A stretch of DNA of 64,000 nucleotides from Xanthobacteraceae bacterium 501b (lineage in GTDB: Bacteria; Pseudomonadota; Alphaproteobacteria; Rhizobiales; Xanthobacteraceae), in assembly GCA_000378025.1 (NCBI GenBank), contig KB899087.1, forward strand, positions 1,860,001 through 1,924,000, given 5' to 3'. Below the pieces are notes generated by a model that saw only the letters and a list, made by a program, of their open reading frames with translations, did not search any database and was not told where the DNA came from. Numbering within the stretch: the stretch's first letter is position 1; each line of letters opens with the position of its first letter. Below, in pieces: positions 27,421 to 36,049 of this stretch. The position numbers and the translations under genes were made by a program.

Positions 27421-27654
27421 ATGCCCCTCGCATTCTCTCCCACGACTGTTCCCGTCGTCGTCGACGACGCCAAGTGCATCGCCGAGAAGGGCTGCACGGT
27501 CTGCGTCGATGTCTGCCCTCTCGACGTGCTGCGGATCAGCGAAGAAACCGGCAAGGCCTACATGAAATATGACGAATGCTGGTACTGCATGCCGTGCGAG
27601 GCCGACTGTCCGACCGGGGCGGTGACGGTCAACATTCCCTATCTGCTGCGCTGA
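27421..27654 (+). CDS. Small 2[4Fe-4S] ferredoxin, AprB-like core
   Basis: 77 residues. Two cluster motifs are visible: C..KGCTVCVDVCP (first four cysteines within residues 19-32) and CWYCMPCEADCP (second set), followed by TGAVTV. It corresponds to the ferredoxin core of AprB without AprB's long C-terminal tail. Ten bases separate it from the AprA-like gene, so the two probably form an electron-transfer pair in the cytoplasm. Confidence 0.9.
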   Translation: MPLAFSPTTVPVVVDDAKCIAEKGCTVCVDVCPLDVLRISEETGKAYMKYDECWYCMPCEADCPTGAVTVNIPYLLR

Positions 27655-27663
27655 GGTCCGATC

Positions 27664-28620
27664 GTGCTGTTCGAGCCCTTCGAGGATTTCGGCGATGTCG
27701 GGGAGATCGCGGCACGCTTGCGCGAGTCCGATCCTGCGGTGCGGCGCCTCGCCGTCATCGAACTTGCCGGCACGGCAAGCCCGGATGCCATCGGGCCGAT
27801 CGGCTCATTGACCGAGGACCCGGACGCCGGTGTCCGTCTCCAGGTCGCCCTCGCGCTGGGCGAGTTCGACGGCGCGGCGGCGGCCGAGGGGCTGGCCCGG
27901 CTGGTCGTCGATGCCGACCCAAATGTCGCGGCGGCGGCGGCGGCCAGCCTCACCGAGCTGAAGCAACCCGAGGCCGGCGCCCCGCTGCTGCCGCTCGCCG
28001 CCCATGCCTCGCCCTTCGTGCGGGCGGCGGTGCTGGGCGGGCTGCGCGGGCTTCGGCTGGACGCGGCGCTGGGCCCTGCTCTCATCGCCCTTACCGATCC
28101 GGAACCCGGGGTGCGTGTGCAGGCGGCCGGCGTCATCGCCTATCTCAAGCGGGAAGACGCCCTGCCCTCGCTGATCGCGGCCGCCCGTGACCCCGAGCCG
28201 GATGTGCGCACAGTCGCGGTCGACGCGCTCGCCTTCAGCCGCCACGATGGCGCCGCTGACGCCGTCGTCCAGGCTCTGGAGGATGCGCATTGGCAGGTGC
28301 GCGCTTCGGCCGCCGAGACGCTGGGGCGCATCGGCCTCGTCTCAGCCATACCGGGGCTCACCCGCACGCTCGGCGACACGTTCTGGCAGGTGCGGCAGAA
28401 GGCGCTGCGTAGCCTCGGATCGCTGAAGGCCCGCACGGCCATTCCGCTCATCCTGCCGCTGCTCGGCCATGAGGTGGCGATCCTGCGCAAGGAGGCCGCG
28501 GCGGCGCTCGGCGAGATGGCCGATCCCGTGGCACGGGTGGAACTGGAGCAGCGGGCCGACGACCCCGATCCCGAGGTGCGCAAGACGGTGCGGTGGGCGC
28601 TGGGACGCCTCACGGCCTGA
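27664..28620 (+). CDS. HEAT-repeat protein
   Basis: A 318-residue all-helical protein built of about nine or ten PBS/HEAT-type repeats with the pattern DP..GVR..AA..LG, e.g. DPEPGVRVQAAGVIAYL, DPEPDVRTVAVDALAF, DAHWQVRASAAETLGRIG and a final DPDPEVRKTVRWALGRL. Such proteins scaffold or help lyase-like cofactor attachment; here it may hold the flavoprotein and ferredoxin or help cofactor loading (inference). GTG start at 27664, 9 bp after the ferredoxin stop. Last gene of the rightward operon. Confidence 0.88.
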   Translation: MLFEPFEDFGDVGEIAARLRESDPAVRRLAVIELAGTASPDAIGPIGSLTEDPDAGVRLQVALALGEFDGAAAAEGLARLVVDADPNVAAAAAASLTELKQPEAGAPLLPLAAHASPFVRAAVLGGLRGLRLDAALGPALIALTDPEPGVRVQAAGVIAYLKREDALPSLIAAARDPEPDVRTVAVDALAFSRHDGAADAVVQALEDAHWQVRASAAETLGRIGLVSAIPGLTRTLGDTFWQVRQKALRSLGSLKARTAIPLILPLLGHEVAILRKEAAAALGEMADPVARVELEQRADDPDPEVRKTVRWALGRLTA

Positions 28621-28651
28621 ACCGCGCACCGGCGCACCGGTGTGCGGGTTC
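28619..28651. terminator. Hairpin shared by the convergent HEAT and Crp/Fnr genes
   Basis: GAACCGCGCACCGG pairs with CCGGTGTGCGGGTTC (one bulge, one mismatch) around the loop CGCA. It spans the whole 29-bp gap and touches both stop codons, so it probably ends transcription from both sides. Confidence 0.55.
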
Positions 28652-29459
28652 AATTCTCCTTCGAGACGAGATGGAGCAGCAGGTCCGGCCGGTCGATGCG
28701 GATCGCCTTTGGCGTTACCGACACGACGCCGTCCTTCTGGAACCGCTTGAGCATCATCGTCACCCATTGGCGGGTGGAGCCGACCATGGCGGCGATCTGA
28801 TCATGAGTGATGCGCCGGTGGATGACGATGGCGCGCCCTTCGCGCTCGCCATAGAGCGCGCCGAGATTGATCAGGAACTGCGCCAGTCGTTCGATCACCG
28901 AGCGGGTGCCCAGCATCTGGGCCATGGCGGAATAGCTCTTGCCCTTGGCGACGAGCCCCTCGATGAGGCACAGAGCGAAATTGGGGAGCTGGGTGACGAG
29001 GCCATGCAGCGCGCTGCTCGGCACCAGCAGCACGCGGCACTCCTCCAGCGCCTCGCCGGACCAGATATGCGTGCCGCCGCCGCTAATCTCGGGGCCGCCG
29101 CAGAAATGGCCGGGCGTCCAATAGGCGAGCGTGATCTCGCGGCCGGACGGCGCGGTGTAGAAGACGCGCACCCGGCCTTCCTCGATGATGAAGATGCCGG
29201 CATGGGGCTCGCCCTGCGCAAACACGCTCTCGCCGGGATGGAAGGTGACCTGCCGGCCGACATCGCGCAGCCGCTGGCGTTCGGTGGCGCTGAGCCGATC
29301 AAGAAAATGGGCGCCCTCGTTCAGTCCCTCCACACTTTCACTGAGGAACAGCGCATGGTCGCCGGGCAGGATACCCGGCGTGGCGTCCCGCGCCTGGGCC
29401 AGGCTGGCAGGTCTCGATTTGGCGGCGACCTCGCCAGCCTTGCGGGCATCAAGCTGCAT
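28650..29459 (-). CDS. Crp/Fnr-family transcriptional regulator
   Basis: 269 residues. A 40-residue N-terminal extension is followed by a cyclic-nucleotide-binding fold (FHPGESVFAQGEPHAGIFIIEEG..RVFY, about 73-100) and a C-terminal winged helix (ITHDQIAAMVGSTRQWVTMMLKRF, about 218-241). The recognition helix STRQWVTMMLKR has the Crp-type R at the second position. No Fnr-type N-terminal cysteine set is visible, so it is not an obvious oxygen sensor. It diverges from the large binding-protein gene at 29689 and converges on the AprA-like operon, making it a candidate regulator of either (inference). Confidence 0.88.
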   Translation of the reverse strand: MQLDARKAGEVAAKSRPASLAQARDATPGILPGDHALFLSESVEGLNEGAHFLDRLSATERQRLRDVGRQVTFHPGESVFAQGEPHAGIFIIEEGRVRVFYTAPSGREITLAYWTPGHFCGGPEISGGGTHIWSGEALEECRVLLVPSSALHGLVTQLPNFALCLIEGLVAKGKSYSAMAQMLGTRSVIERLAQFLINLGALYGEREGRAIVIHRRITHDQIAAMVGSTRQWVTMMLKRFQKDGVVSVTPKAIRIDRPDLLLHLVSKEN

Positions 29460-29477
29460 CCGGGCGCTCCCTGATTA

Positions 29478-29484
29478 TAGTCTA
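29478..29484. promoter_or_regulatory. TAGWCTA element, divergent promoter of crp-like gene and importer 2
   Basis: TAGTCTA inside an AT-rich stretch (29472-29502) in otherwise GC-rich DNA. The same core recurs upstream of several other operons in the sulfur block (34173, 40555, 40640, and variants at 51128 and 52757). It lies 18 bp from the Crp/Fnr start and about 205 bp from the binding-protein start. Function inferred from recurrence. Confidence 0.4.
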
Positions 29485-29688
29485 GTTAAACAGTAGAATT
29501 TTGGGACGCGCAAGGCGCCGGCGCGTTTTCTTTAGCGGTGCGGGCGGCCGGAGACGGGCAAATTAATTGCTTCAAGCACACTAGCTCGCATGTAACCACA
29601 GACAGCAGAAGGGATCCTCCGTAATTGCGGACGGGTTCTGTTGAATGGCGCCACGAGGCGCCGATCCGCTCCTGTCATGAGGTTCACC

Positions 29689-31104
29689 ATGCAGATACGC
29701 ACGACGATCGCCGCCGCGCTGCTCGCCGCCACAAGCGTCTTCTCGGTTGCTGCGGGAGCTGAGACCGTCCGCGTCGCCATCGGCACACAGGACACCACCA
29801 TCAACACCGCCACCGGCGGCCTGCTGGTGCGGGAATTGAAGCTTCTCGACAAGTACCTGCCTCGCGACGGCAAGTACAAGGACGTGACCTACGACATCGT
29901 CTGGAAGAATTTCACCTCCGGCGCGCCCATCACCAACGAGCAGATCGCGGGAAAACTGGATTTCGGCATCATGGCCGATTTCCCCGGCTCGCTGAACGGC
30001 GTCGCGCACGAGAAGGCCGGCCGGAAGAGCCTGTTCGTCGGCGTGCTGTCCGGCAGCGTGAAGGGCTCGGGCAACGGCATCGTGGTGCCAGCGGTCTCGC
30101 AGGCGCAGTCGCTGGCCGACCTCAAGGGCAAGACCATTTCGGTGCCCTTCGCCTCCACGGCGCACGGCCTGCTGCTGCGGGCCGTCAAGGCGCAGGGCTG
30201 GGACCCGGAAAAGGACGTGAAGATCATCACCCAGGCGCCGGAAGTGGCGGGCTCGGCGCTGCAATCGAACCAGATTGATGCCCATGCCGACTTCGTACCC
30301 TTCGCCGAGCTGTTTCCCTGGCGCGGCTTCGCCCGCAAGATCTATGACGGCTCGCAGGCCAATGGCGCCACCTTCCACGGCGTGCTGGTCGATGCCGACT
30401 ACGCCAAGAAGTACCCCGAAGTCGTGACCGCCTATTTCCAGGCGGTGATCGAGGCCGACCGGCTGTTCGCCCAGGAGCCGGAAAAATACTCCGAGCTGAT
30501 CGCCAAGACGGCCGGGATCGAGGCGGAGGTGAACTACCTGTTCCACGGCCCGCTCGGCCTGCAGACGCGCGACCTCACCTGGAAGCCGGAATACAAGCAG
30601 GCGGTGTCGACCTCGATCGACACGCTGAAGCTGCTCAAGCGCGCCGATCAGGGCATCGATGTCGGCAGCTTCGTCGACGACACCTATATCCGCGCCGCGT
30701 TCACGGCCTCCGGCCTCGATTATGAAAAGGCGCTAAAGAACTACGCCCCCTCGCCGCTCGATGCCAAGGACGCGCTGACCGGCGAGGCGATCACCGATCC
30801 CAAGCGCGTGGCGCAGATCTGGGTCAAGGGCGAGCCGCTGGTGCGCCCTTACGCCTCGGCCGAGAACGCCTTCAAGGCGCTCAAGCAGCTCGAAACAGAA
30901 GAGAAGATCGCCCGCGTGGTCTACGCCCAGGACCGCGAGAGCGGCATCAAGCTGCTGGCCGCGCAAGCCTGGTTCGTCAGGGGCGACACTGGCGAGGTGA
31001 GCGCCTTCCTGCTCAAGACCAGCGCGGATGACTGGGCGAAGAAGAACGGCGGAAAGGTGCTGGACTTCCCGGGCGTGAAGTCCGCCACCCTCGCCAGCAA
31101 CTGA
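29689..31104 (+). CDS. TauA/SsuA-like binding protein with C-terminal extension
   Basis: 471 residues, well over the 320-340 usual for this family. Signal peptide MQIRTTIAAALLAATSVFSV, cut near AGA24. Residues 25-345 form a NitT/TauT-type binding fold (VRVAIGTQDT, ADLKGKTISVPFASTAHGLLLRAV, LQSNQIDAHADFVPFAELFP). The last 100 residues (PLVRPYASAENAFKALKQL.. LLAAQAWFVRGDTGEVSAFL.. WAKKNGGKVLDF) look like an added small domain reminiscent of NosL/MbnP-type proteins; that match is tentative. ATG 29689 is chosen for the TGAGGT site upstream and a clean signal peptide. First gene of importer 2. Confidence 0.83.
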   Translation: MQIRTTIAAALLAATSVFSVAAGAETVRVAIGTQDTTINTATGGLLVRELKLLDKYLPRDGKYKDVTYDIVWKNFTSGAPITNEQIAGKLDFGIMADFPGSLNGVAHEKAGRKSLFVGVLSGSVKGSGNGIVVPAVSQAQSLADLKGKTISVPFASTAHGLLLRAVKAQGWDPEKDVKIITQAPEVAGSALQSNQIDAHADFVPFAELFPWRGFARKIYDGSQANGATFHGVLVDADYAKKYPEVVTAYFQAVIEADRLFAQEPEKYSELIAKTAGIEAEVNYLFHGPLGLQTRDLTWKPEYKQAVSTSIDTLKLLKRADQGIDVGSFVDDTYIRAAFTASGLDYEKALKNYAPSPLDAKDALTGEAITDPKRVAQIWVKGEPLVRPYASAENAFKALKQLETEEKIARVVYAQDRESGIKLLAAQAWFVRGDTGEVSAFLLKTSADDWAKKNGGKVLDFPGVKSATLASN

Positions 31105-31121
31105 CGGCCGGGTCGCACGCA

Positions 31122-31958
31122 ATGGCACGTCCGCGCCCTCTTCCCTCCGGCCGATCCGTCCCGGACACGGCCCGTTTCGCCGGAGTTGGGCGCTGGCTGC
31201 TGCGCGCGGCCTCGCTCGGGGTCTGCCTCCTCGCCTGGCAGGCGGCGGCGCAGCTGCGCCTCGACCTCGGCATCGTCACCTTTCGCAATGTGCCGCCGCC
31301 GGTGGAGGTGGCACAGGCGGGCATCGAGCTGCTGCAATCCTCGAAGCTGTTCGATCATGTGACGAGCAGCCTGTCGCGCGTGTTTGCGGGCTACGGACTC
31401 GCCGCCCTTGCCGGCGTCATGCTCGGCCTCGCGGTGGGGCGCTCGCGCCTTGCCGGCGACGTGCTGATGCCGCCGCTGGAAATCCTGCGCCCGATCCCGG
31501 CGGTCGCGTGGATCCCGCTGGCAGTCCTCATGTTCCCGTCCTCCGAGCTGTCGATGATCTTCATCACCTTCACCGGCGCGCTGTTCCCGATCCTGCTCAG
31601 CACGATCCACGGCGTGGAGAATGTCGACCCGCGCCTCGTCGCCTCCGCCCGCAGCCTCGGCGCCGGCTGGGGCGCGATCCTGCGCGAAGTGGTGCTGCCG
31701 GCGGCGGCGCCGAGCATCGTCACCGGCCTCGCCATCGGCATGGGCACGTCGTGGTTCTGCCTGGTGACGGCGGAAATGATCTCCGGCCAGTACGGCATCG
31801 GCTACTACACATGGGAATCCTACACGCTCCAGAATTACCCCGACATCGTGGTCGGCATGGTGCTGATCGGGCTGATGGGCATGGGTTCCAGCGCCCTGCT
31901 GCGCCGCGCCGGGGCCCGGCTCACGCCGTGGCACTCGACCGACGAGGCCCGCCGGTGA
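31122..31958 (+). CDS. ABC transporter permease, SsuC/TauC type
   Basis: 278 residues with a basic N terminus and about six transmembrane helices. The ATPase-docking loop is VASARSLGAGWGAILREVVLPAAAPSIV. Starts 17 bp after the binding protein and overlaps the ATPase start (GTGA). The inserted segment EILRPIPAVAWIPLAVLMFPSSE is characteristic of nitrate/taurine permeases. Confidence 0.9.
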   Translation: MARPRPLPSGRSVPDTARFAGVGRWLLRAASLGVCLLAWQAAAQLRLDLGIVTFRNVPPPVEVAQAGIELLQSSKLFDHVTSSLSRVFAGYGLAALAGVMLGLAVGRSRLAGDVLMPPLEILRPIPAVAWIPLAVLMFPSSELSMIFITFTGALFPILLSTIHGVENVDPRLVASARSLGAGWGAILREVVLPAAAPSIVTGLAIGMGTSWFCLVTAEMISGQYGIGYYTWESYTLQNYPDIVVGMVLIGLMGMGSSALLRRAGARLTPWHSTDEARR

Positions 31959-32806
31959 GCGGGCACGAGCGGCGCGCGCATGGCCACGCCGAACAGGGCC
32001 GGATCGACGCGGAGGGCGTCTTCATCCGGCTGGGCCAGGGGGCGGAGGCGTTTGAAGCCGTGCAGGACGTGTCCTTCACGGTGCCGGCGGGCGAATTTGT
32101 CTGCGTTCTCGGGCCCTCGGGCTGCGGAAAGTCGACGCTGCTCGGCGCCCTCGCCGGCCATATCGCCCCCGCCCACGGCGCGCTCACCCTTGATGGCGCG
32201 GCCATTTCCGGCCCGCATCCCGACCGGGGCATCGTGTTCCAGCACCACACGCTGTTTCCGTGGAAGAACGTGCGCGACAACATCGCCTTCGGCCCCAAGA
32301 TGCGCGGCATCCCGAAAGCGGAGCGGCATCGACAGGCCGACGAGATTCTCGAACTGATCGGCCTGGGCGGGTTCGCCGGGCGCTATCCCAAGCAGCTCTC
32401 CGGCGGCATGCAGCAGCGCGTGGAGATTGCCCGCGTGCTGGTCAACCATCCGCGCCTGCTGCTGATGGACGAACCCTTCGGGGCGCTCGACGCGCTGACG
32501 CGGATGATGATGCAGGAGCTGCTGCTCGACATCTGGACCCGCCTGCGCACGACGATCGTCTTCATCACGCATGACATCGACGAAGCGCTGTTCCTGGCCG
32601 ACCGGGTGCTGGTGATGAGCCCGCGTCCGGGCCGCATCGTCGAGGATATCACCGTGCCCTTCGAGCGACCGCGGCGCGCCGAGATTGTCGCCGAACCGCC
32701 GTTCGGCCGCCTCAAGCGGCATTGCCTCGATCTGCTGCGCCCCCGGCCGGGAACCGACACGCTTCCCCGCCTCAGCCCCCTCGGCGCGCCCCCGCACGCA
32801 CGCTGA
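31955..32806 (+). CDS. ABC transporter ATPase, nitrate/sulfonate/taurine type
   Basis: 283 residues, starting by GTGA overlap with the permease. Walker A GPSGCGKST, Q-loop IVFQHHTLFPW, signature LSGGMQQR, Walker B LLLMDEPFGALDA and FITHDIDEA are intact. The C-terminal tail (residues 250-283) is proline-rich and longer than usual. Completes importer 2; the M20 deacylase gene follows 23 bp later on the same strand. Confidence 0.9.
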   Translation: MSGHERRAHGHAEQGRIDAEGVFIRLGQGAEAFEAVQDVSFTVPAGEFVCVLGPSGCGKSTLLGALAGHIAPAHGALTLDGAAISGPHPDRGIVFQHHTLFPWKNVRDNIAFGPKMRGIPKAERHRQADEILELIGLGGFAGRYPKQLSGGMQQRVEIARVLVNHPRLLLMDEPFGALDALTRMMMQELLLDIWTRLRTTIVFITHDIDEALFLADRVLVMSPRPGRIVEDITVPFERPRRAEIVAEPPFGRLKRHCLDLLRPRPGTDTLPRLSPLGAPPHAR

Positions 32807-32829
32807 GCCCCTGTCTCAGGACCGACATC

Positions 32830-34149
32830 ATGAACGCTGCCGTCGCCGCCCCCCTGTCCGAACGCGAAGAGCGCATACTCGCCCGCATCACCGAGGAGGC
32901 GTGGCTCGCCCTTGCGGTCGAGCTGGTCGGCATCGGCCAGCCGGCCGCCGAAAACCCGCTCGACCCCGATCTCCCCGGCGCGCAGGAGGAGGCGATCGCG
33001 CTGCATGTCGCCGGCCAGCTGCAGCTGCTTGGCTTCGCGGTGACGCGGCCGACCAAGACCCCCGGGCGGCCGAATGTGATCGGTGTCTGGCCGGGCGAGG
33101 ACGGCGGCAAGGTGCTGATCGTCAACGACCATCTCGACACCTACCCCGCCGGCGATCCGGCGGCATGGACCCGCACCGGCGGGCAGCCTTTCCAGGCGAC
33201 GCGGGACGGCGACCGGCTCTACGGTCGCGGCACGTCCGACACGCGCGGCAATGTCGCCGCCATCCTGCTCGCCCTGAAGGCGATCCGCGCCGAGGGCCTG
33301 CACTTTCCGGCGACGCTGAAGGCGGTGTTTACCAGCGACGAGGAGCGCCACGGCACGGACGGCGCGATCTACCTGCTTGATGAGCTCGGCCTGACGGCGG
33401 ATTACGAGATCACGGTCGAGCCCACCGCCTGGACCGGACCGGAAGGCGACTGGGGGGTGGATATCGGCGTCGCCAATGCCGGCAATTGCCTTGTCGAAGT
33501 GACGACCACGGGCGTGAAGACCCATCTCTGGCGTCCCGACACCGGCATCAATGCGCTGGTCAAGCTGGCGGACCTCATCAAGCGGCTGGAGACGCTGGAA
33601 TTCACGCACATACCGCCGCGCCTTTATGGCGGGACGCCGCCCCGCGTCGCGGTGGTGCGCGCGCGCGGCGGCATCGAGGGCGAGCTGCAGTTCACGCCGG
33701 ACAAAGCGAGCGCGATCCTCGCCATTGTCGGCCTTGTGCCCGGGCAGACGGCGGACAGCGTGCTTGGCGACATTCGCGCCGCGATCAGCGAGCTGAAGCG
33801 CGCCGACAATGCCTTCGAGGCGGAAGCGCGCCTGCTGCCGGGCTCGCTCTTCGTGGCGGCTACGGAAGAACTGCCGGCGGATGCCGAGCCGGCCCGCTCA
33901 GTCGCGGACGCCTACCGCCGCGTGACCGGCAAGGCGCCGCGCTTCTATCGCAAGAATGCCTACAACGACACGATCCGCTTTGCGCATAAAGGCATCAATG
34001 CCGTGACCTTCGGCCCCGGCGAGGATGGCTGGCCACCGGTCAACGAATTCATCCATATCAGCAAATCCGTCGCCGCCACGAAGGTCCTCGCGCTGGCGAT
34101 CCTGGATATCCTTCAGAAGGAAGACAACGGATCCGCAAGAGGCAATTAG
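32830..34149 (+). CDS. M20-family metallopeptidase/deacylase
   Basis: 439 residues of the ArgE/DapE/carboxypeptidase G2 type, which hydrolyse an amide bond using two zinc ions. Metal ligands are visible: H101 and D103 in NDHLDTY, D137 in GRGTSDTRGN, and the E171-E172 pair in TSDEERHG. A lid/dimerisation domain follows (about 205-325). ATG 32830 has AGGA 9 bp upstream. Sitting at the end of an importer operon, it probably removes an acyl or amino-acyl group from the imported compound. M20 deacylases accompany NtaA/SnaA-type monooxygenases in Bacillus S-alkylcysteine pathways, and such monooxygenases occur farther along this block. Confidence 0.85.
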   Translation: MNAAVAAPLSEREERILARITEEAWLALAVELVGIGQPAAENPLDPDLPGAQEEAIALHVAGQLQLLGFAVTRPTKTPGRPNVIGVWPGEDGGKVLIVNDHLDTYPAGDPAAWTRTGGQPFQATRDGDRLYGRGTSDTRGNVAAILLALKAIRAEGLHFPATLKAVFTSDEERHGTDGAIYLLDELGLTADYEITVEPTAWTGPEGDWGVDIGVANAGNCLVEVTTTGVKTHLWRPDTGINALVKLADLIKRLETLEFTHIPPRLYGGTPPRVAVVRARGGIEGELQFTPDKASAILAIVGLVPGQTADSVLGDIRAAISELKRADNAFEAEARLLPGSLFVAATEELPADAEPARSVADAYRRVTGKAPRFYRKNAYNDTIRFAHKGINAVTFGPGEDGWPPVNEFIHISKSVAATKVLALAILDILQKEDNGSARGN

Positions 34150-34172
34150 TTTGCCGTCAGCGTCGCTTTAAA

Positions 34173-34179
34173 TAGTCTA
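34173..34179. promoter_or_regulatory. TAGWCTA element upstream of importer 3
   Basis: TAGTCTA in the AT-rich gap between the M20 gene and the TauA-like gene, 41 bp before the start codon. The AT-rich run 34169-34200 also contains TATAAATAC, a possible -10. Shared core with the sites at 29478, 40555 and 40640. Confidence 0.45.
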
Positions 34180-34220
34180 TTATTTTTGTATAAATACATT
34201 GAATTACTGGAGTTTGAACT

Positions 34221-35240
34221 ATGAGCAAGCCGAAGTTCTTCGTTTCACTTGCACGCCTGGCGACTGTTGCCATCATGGCAAGCGCACTCGGCAGCGCGGC
34301 CGAGGCGAAGCTGCGCATTGCGTGGCAGACGGGCGACGTGCAGACCATCCTGCAATATGCCGATGGCGCCGGCCTGTTCCGTGAGGCTGGCCTCGACTAT
34401 TCGCTGCATGCCTTCCCGGCCGGGCCGGCGATCCTTCCGGCGCTGGCAGCTAGGGAAGTGGACATTGGCTGGTTCGGCGAATTCCCGACGATCACCGGCT
34501 ACGCCAATGGCATCCCGCTGGCGGTGTTTCTCATCGACCAGTCCTTTTCCGAGCATGTGCGTCTGGTCGCCAGCCCGGAATCCGGGATCAAGACGCTCGC
34601 CGACCTGAAGGGCAAGAAGATCGGCGTGACCTTCGGCTCCACCAGCCATCACCACATCCTGGTCGCACTCGCGCAGGGCGGGCTGAAGGCGGAAGAGGTG
34701 ACGCTGGTGAACCTCGCGCCGGCGCAGATTCCCGCCGCCTATACGGCCAAGCAGATTGACGCCGCCTTCACCTGGGAGCCGAACATCGCCAAGCTTGAAG
34801 AGCAGGGCGGCGTCCGCATCGCCACAACGGCGAGCCTCAACAATTCCACCTATGGCGTCTGGGCCGGCCGCACCGAGTACCTCGCCGCCAACAAGGACGA
34901 GGTGCAGAAATTCCTCGCCGTGTGGGACAAGGCGGTTGATCGCCTCGGAGCGGCGCCGGATGAGGTGCTGCAGTATGAGGCGAAGCGGCTGGAAAAGAGC
35001 CCGGCAGAAATCCGCGCGCTGGTCGCCCGCCAGAAGATCGTGCGCCCGAGCTACAAGGAGCAGCTGACCGACGCCTATCTCGGCACGCCCGGCAAGCCGC
35101 AGGACGGCGCGTTCGTCAAGCATGCCGCCGAGATCGGTGCGTTCCTGCTGTCGCTGGAACGCATCAAGGCGCTGCCCGCGAGCTGGGCGGGGCTCGTCGA
35201 CCAGCAGCCGCTGATCGACTACCTCAAGGCCCACCCCTGA
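34221..35240 (+). CDS. TauA-like ABC substrate-binding protein
   Basis: 339 residues. Signal peptide with core LATVAIMASALGSAAEA, then a taurine/sulfonate-type binding fold: LRIAWQTGDVQTILQYADG, REVDIGWFGEFPTITGY, TLADLKGKKIGVTFGSTSHHH and YTAKQIDAAFTWEPNIAKL. GGAG 8 bp before ATG 34221. It has its own AT-rich promoter region with a TAGTCTA core and heads importer 3 plus a RidA-like gene. Confidence 0.9.
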   Translation: MSKPKFFVSLARLATVAIMASALGSAAEAKLRIAWQTGDVQTILQYADGAGLFREAGLDYSLHAFPAGPAILPALAAREVDIGWFGEFPTITGYANGIPLAVFLIDQSFSEHVRLVASPESGIKTLADLKGKKIGVTFGSTSHHHILVALAQGGLKAEEVTLVNLAPAQIPAAYTAKQIDAAFTWEPNIAKLEEQGGVRIATTASLNNSTYGVWAGRTEYLAANKDEVQKFLAVWDKAVDRLGAAPDEVLQYEAKRLEKSPAEIRALVARQKIVRPSYKEQLTDAYLGTPGKPQDGAFVKHAAEIGAFLLSLERIKALPASWAGLVDQQPLIDYLKAHP

Positions 35241-35251
35241 GCCGCCCGGCT

Positions 35252-36049
35252 ATGGCCCCAGCGCCCCTTCTTGAGGCCGTGGATGTCTCCTTCACCTATG
35301 GAGCCTCCACGGTTCTCGATCGCGTCTCCTTCACGCTCGGCAGCTCCGAGGTGGTCTCGCTGCTCGGCCCCTCAGGCTGCGGCAAGACCACGTTGCTGAA
35401 CCTCATCGCCGGGTTCCGGCAGCCAAGCTCCGGGCGCCTTCTGTTCGACGGCGCGCCCATCACGGCACCGGGGCCGGAGCGGGCGGTCGTGTTTCAGAGC
35501 GGGGCGCTGTTCGACTGGCTCACCGCCCGGCAGAATATCGAGTTCAGCCTCAGCTGCCGTGGCGTCGCCAAGGCCGAGCGCCGCGACGTCAGCGAGCATG
35601 TGCTCGAACTGGTCGGGTTGAAGGGCGCCGGCGGCCTCTATCCCTATGAGATGTCCGGCGGGATGCGCCAGCGCGTCGGCGTCGGGCGCGTCATCGCCGC
35701 CCGCCCGCGCATCATGCTGATGGACGAGCCCTTCGCGGCGGTCGACGTGCAGACCCGCGAGGCGCTGCAGGAGGAACTGCTGCGCATCCACGCGGCGACG
35801 AGATGCACCATCGTGTTCGTCACCCACAGTATCGAGGAAGCGGTGTTCCTGTCGAACCGCGTCTTCGTCCTCGCCAAGCGCGGCGGCACGTTCGACGCCG
35901 CGTTCGATGTGGCGCTGCCGGCGCCGCGCTGGGATGGGCTCAACCGGCTGGACCCGGAATTCCTGCGGCTGCGCGAGCGCATTTACCTCACCATGAAGGC
36001 CGGCTCGCCGGCGGCCACGACGGGAGCGCGTGCCCATGCCCTCACCTAG
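35252..36049 (+). CDS. ABC transporter ATPase, TauB/SsuB type
   Basis: 265 residues with Walker [11 protein letters not shown]-loop [11 protein letters not shown], signature MSGGMRQR, Walker [13 protein letters not shown] and FVTHSIEEA. The signature starts M rather than L, a common variant. Only 11 bp after the binding protein; its last 20 bases overlap the permease gene. Confidence 0.9.
   Translation: MAPAPLLEAVDVSFTYGASTVLDRVSFTLGSSEVVSLLGPSGCGKTTLLNLIAGFRQPSSGRLLFDGAPITAPGPERAVVFQSGALFDWLTARQNIEFSLSCRGVAKAERRDVSEHVLELVGLKGAGGLYPYEMSGGMRQRVGVGRVIAARPRIMLMDEPFAAVDVQTREALQEELLRIHAATRCTIVFVTHSIEEAVFLSNRVFVLAKRGGTFDAAFDVALPAPRWDGLNRLDPEFLRLRERIYLTMKAGSPAATTGARAHALT

Noticed and set aside
25675-27654. 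Calling the flavoprotein and ferredoxin a true adenylylsulfate reductase (aprAB)
   Set aside because: Both proteins are clearly shorter than AprA and AprB, AprB's tail is absent, and no sat/qmo-type genes are nearby; only the superfamily relationship is supported.
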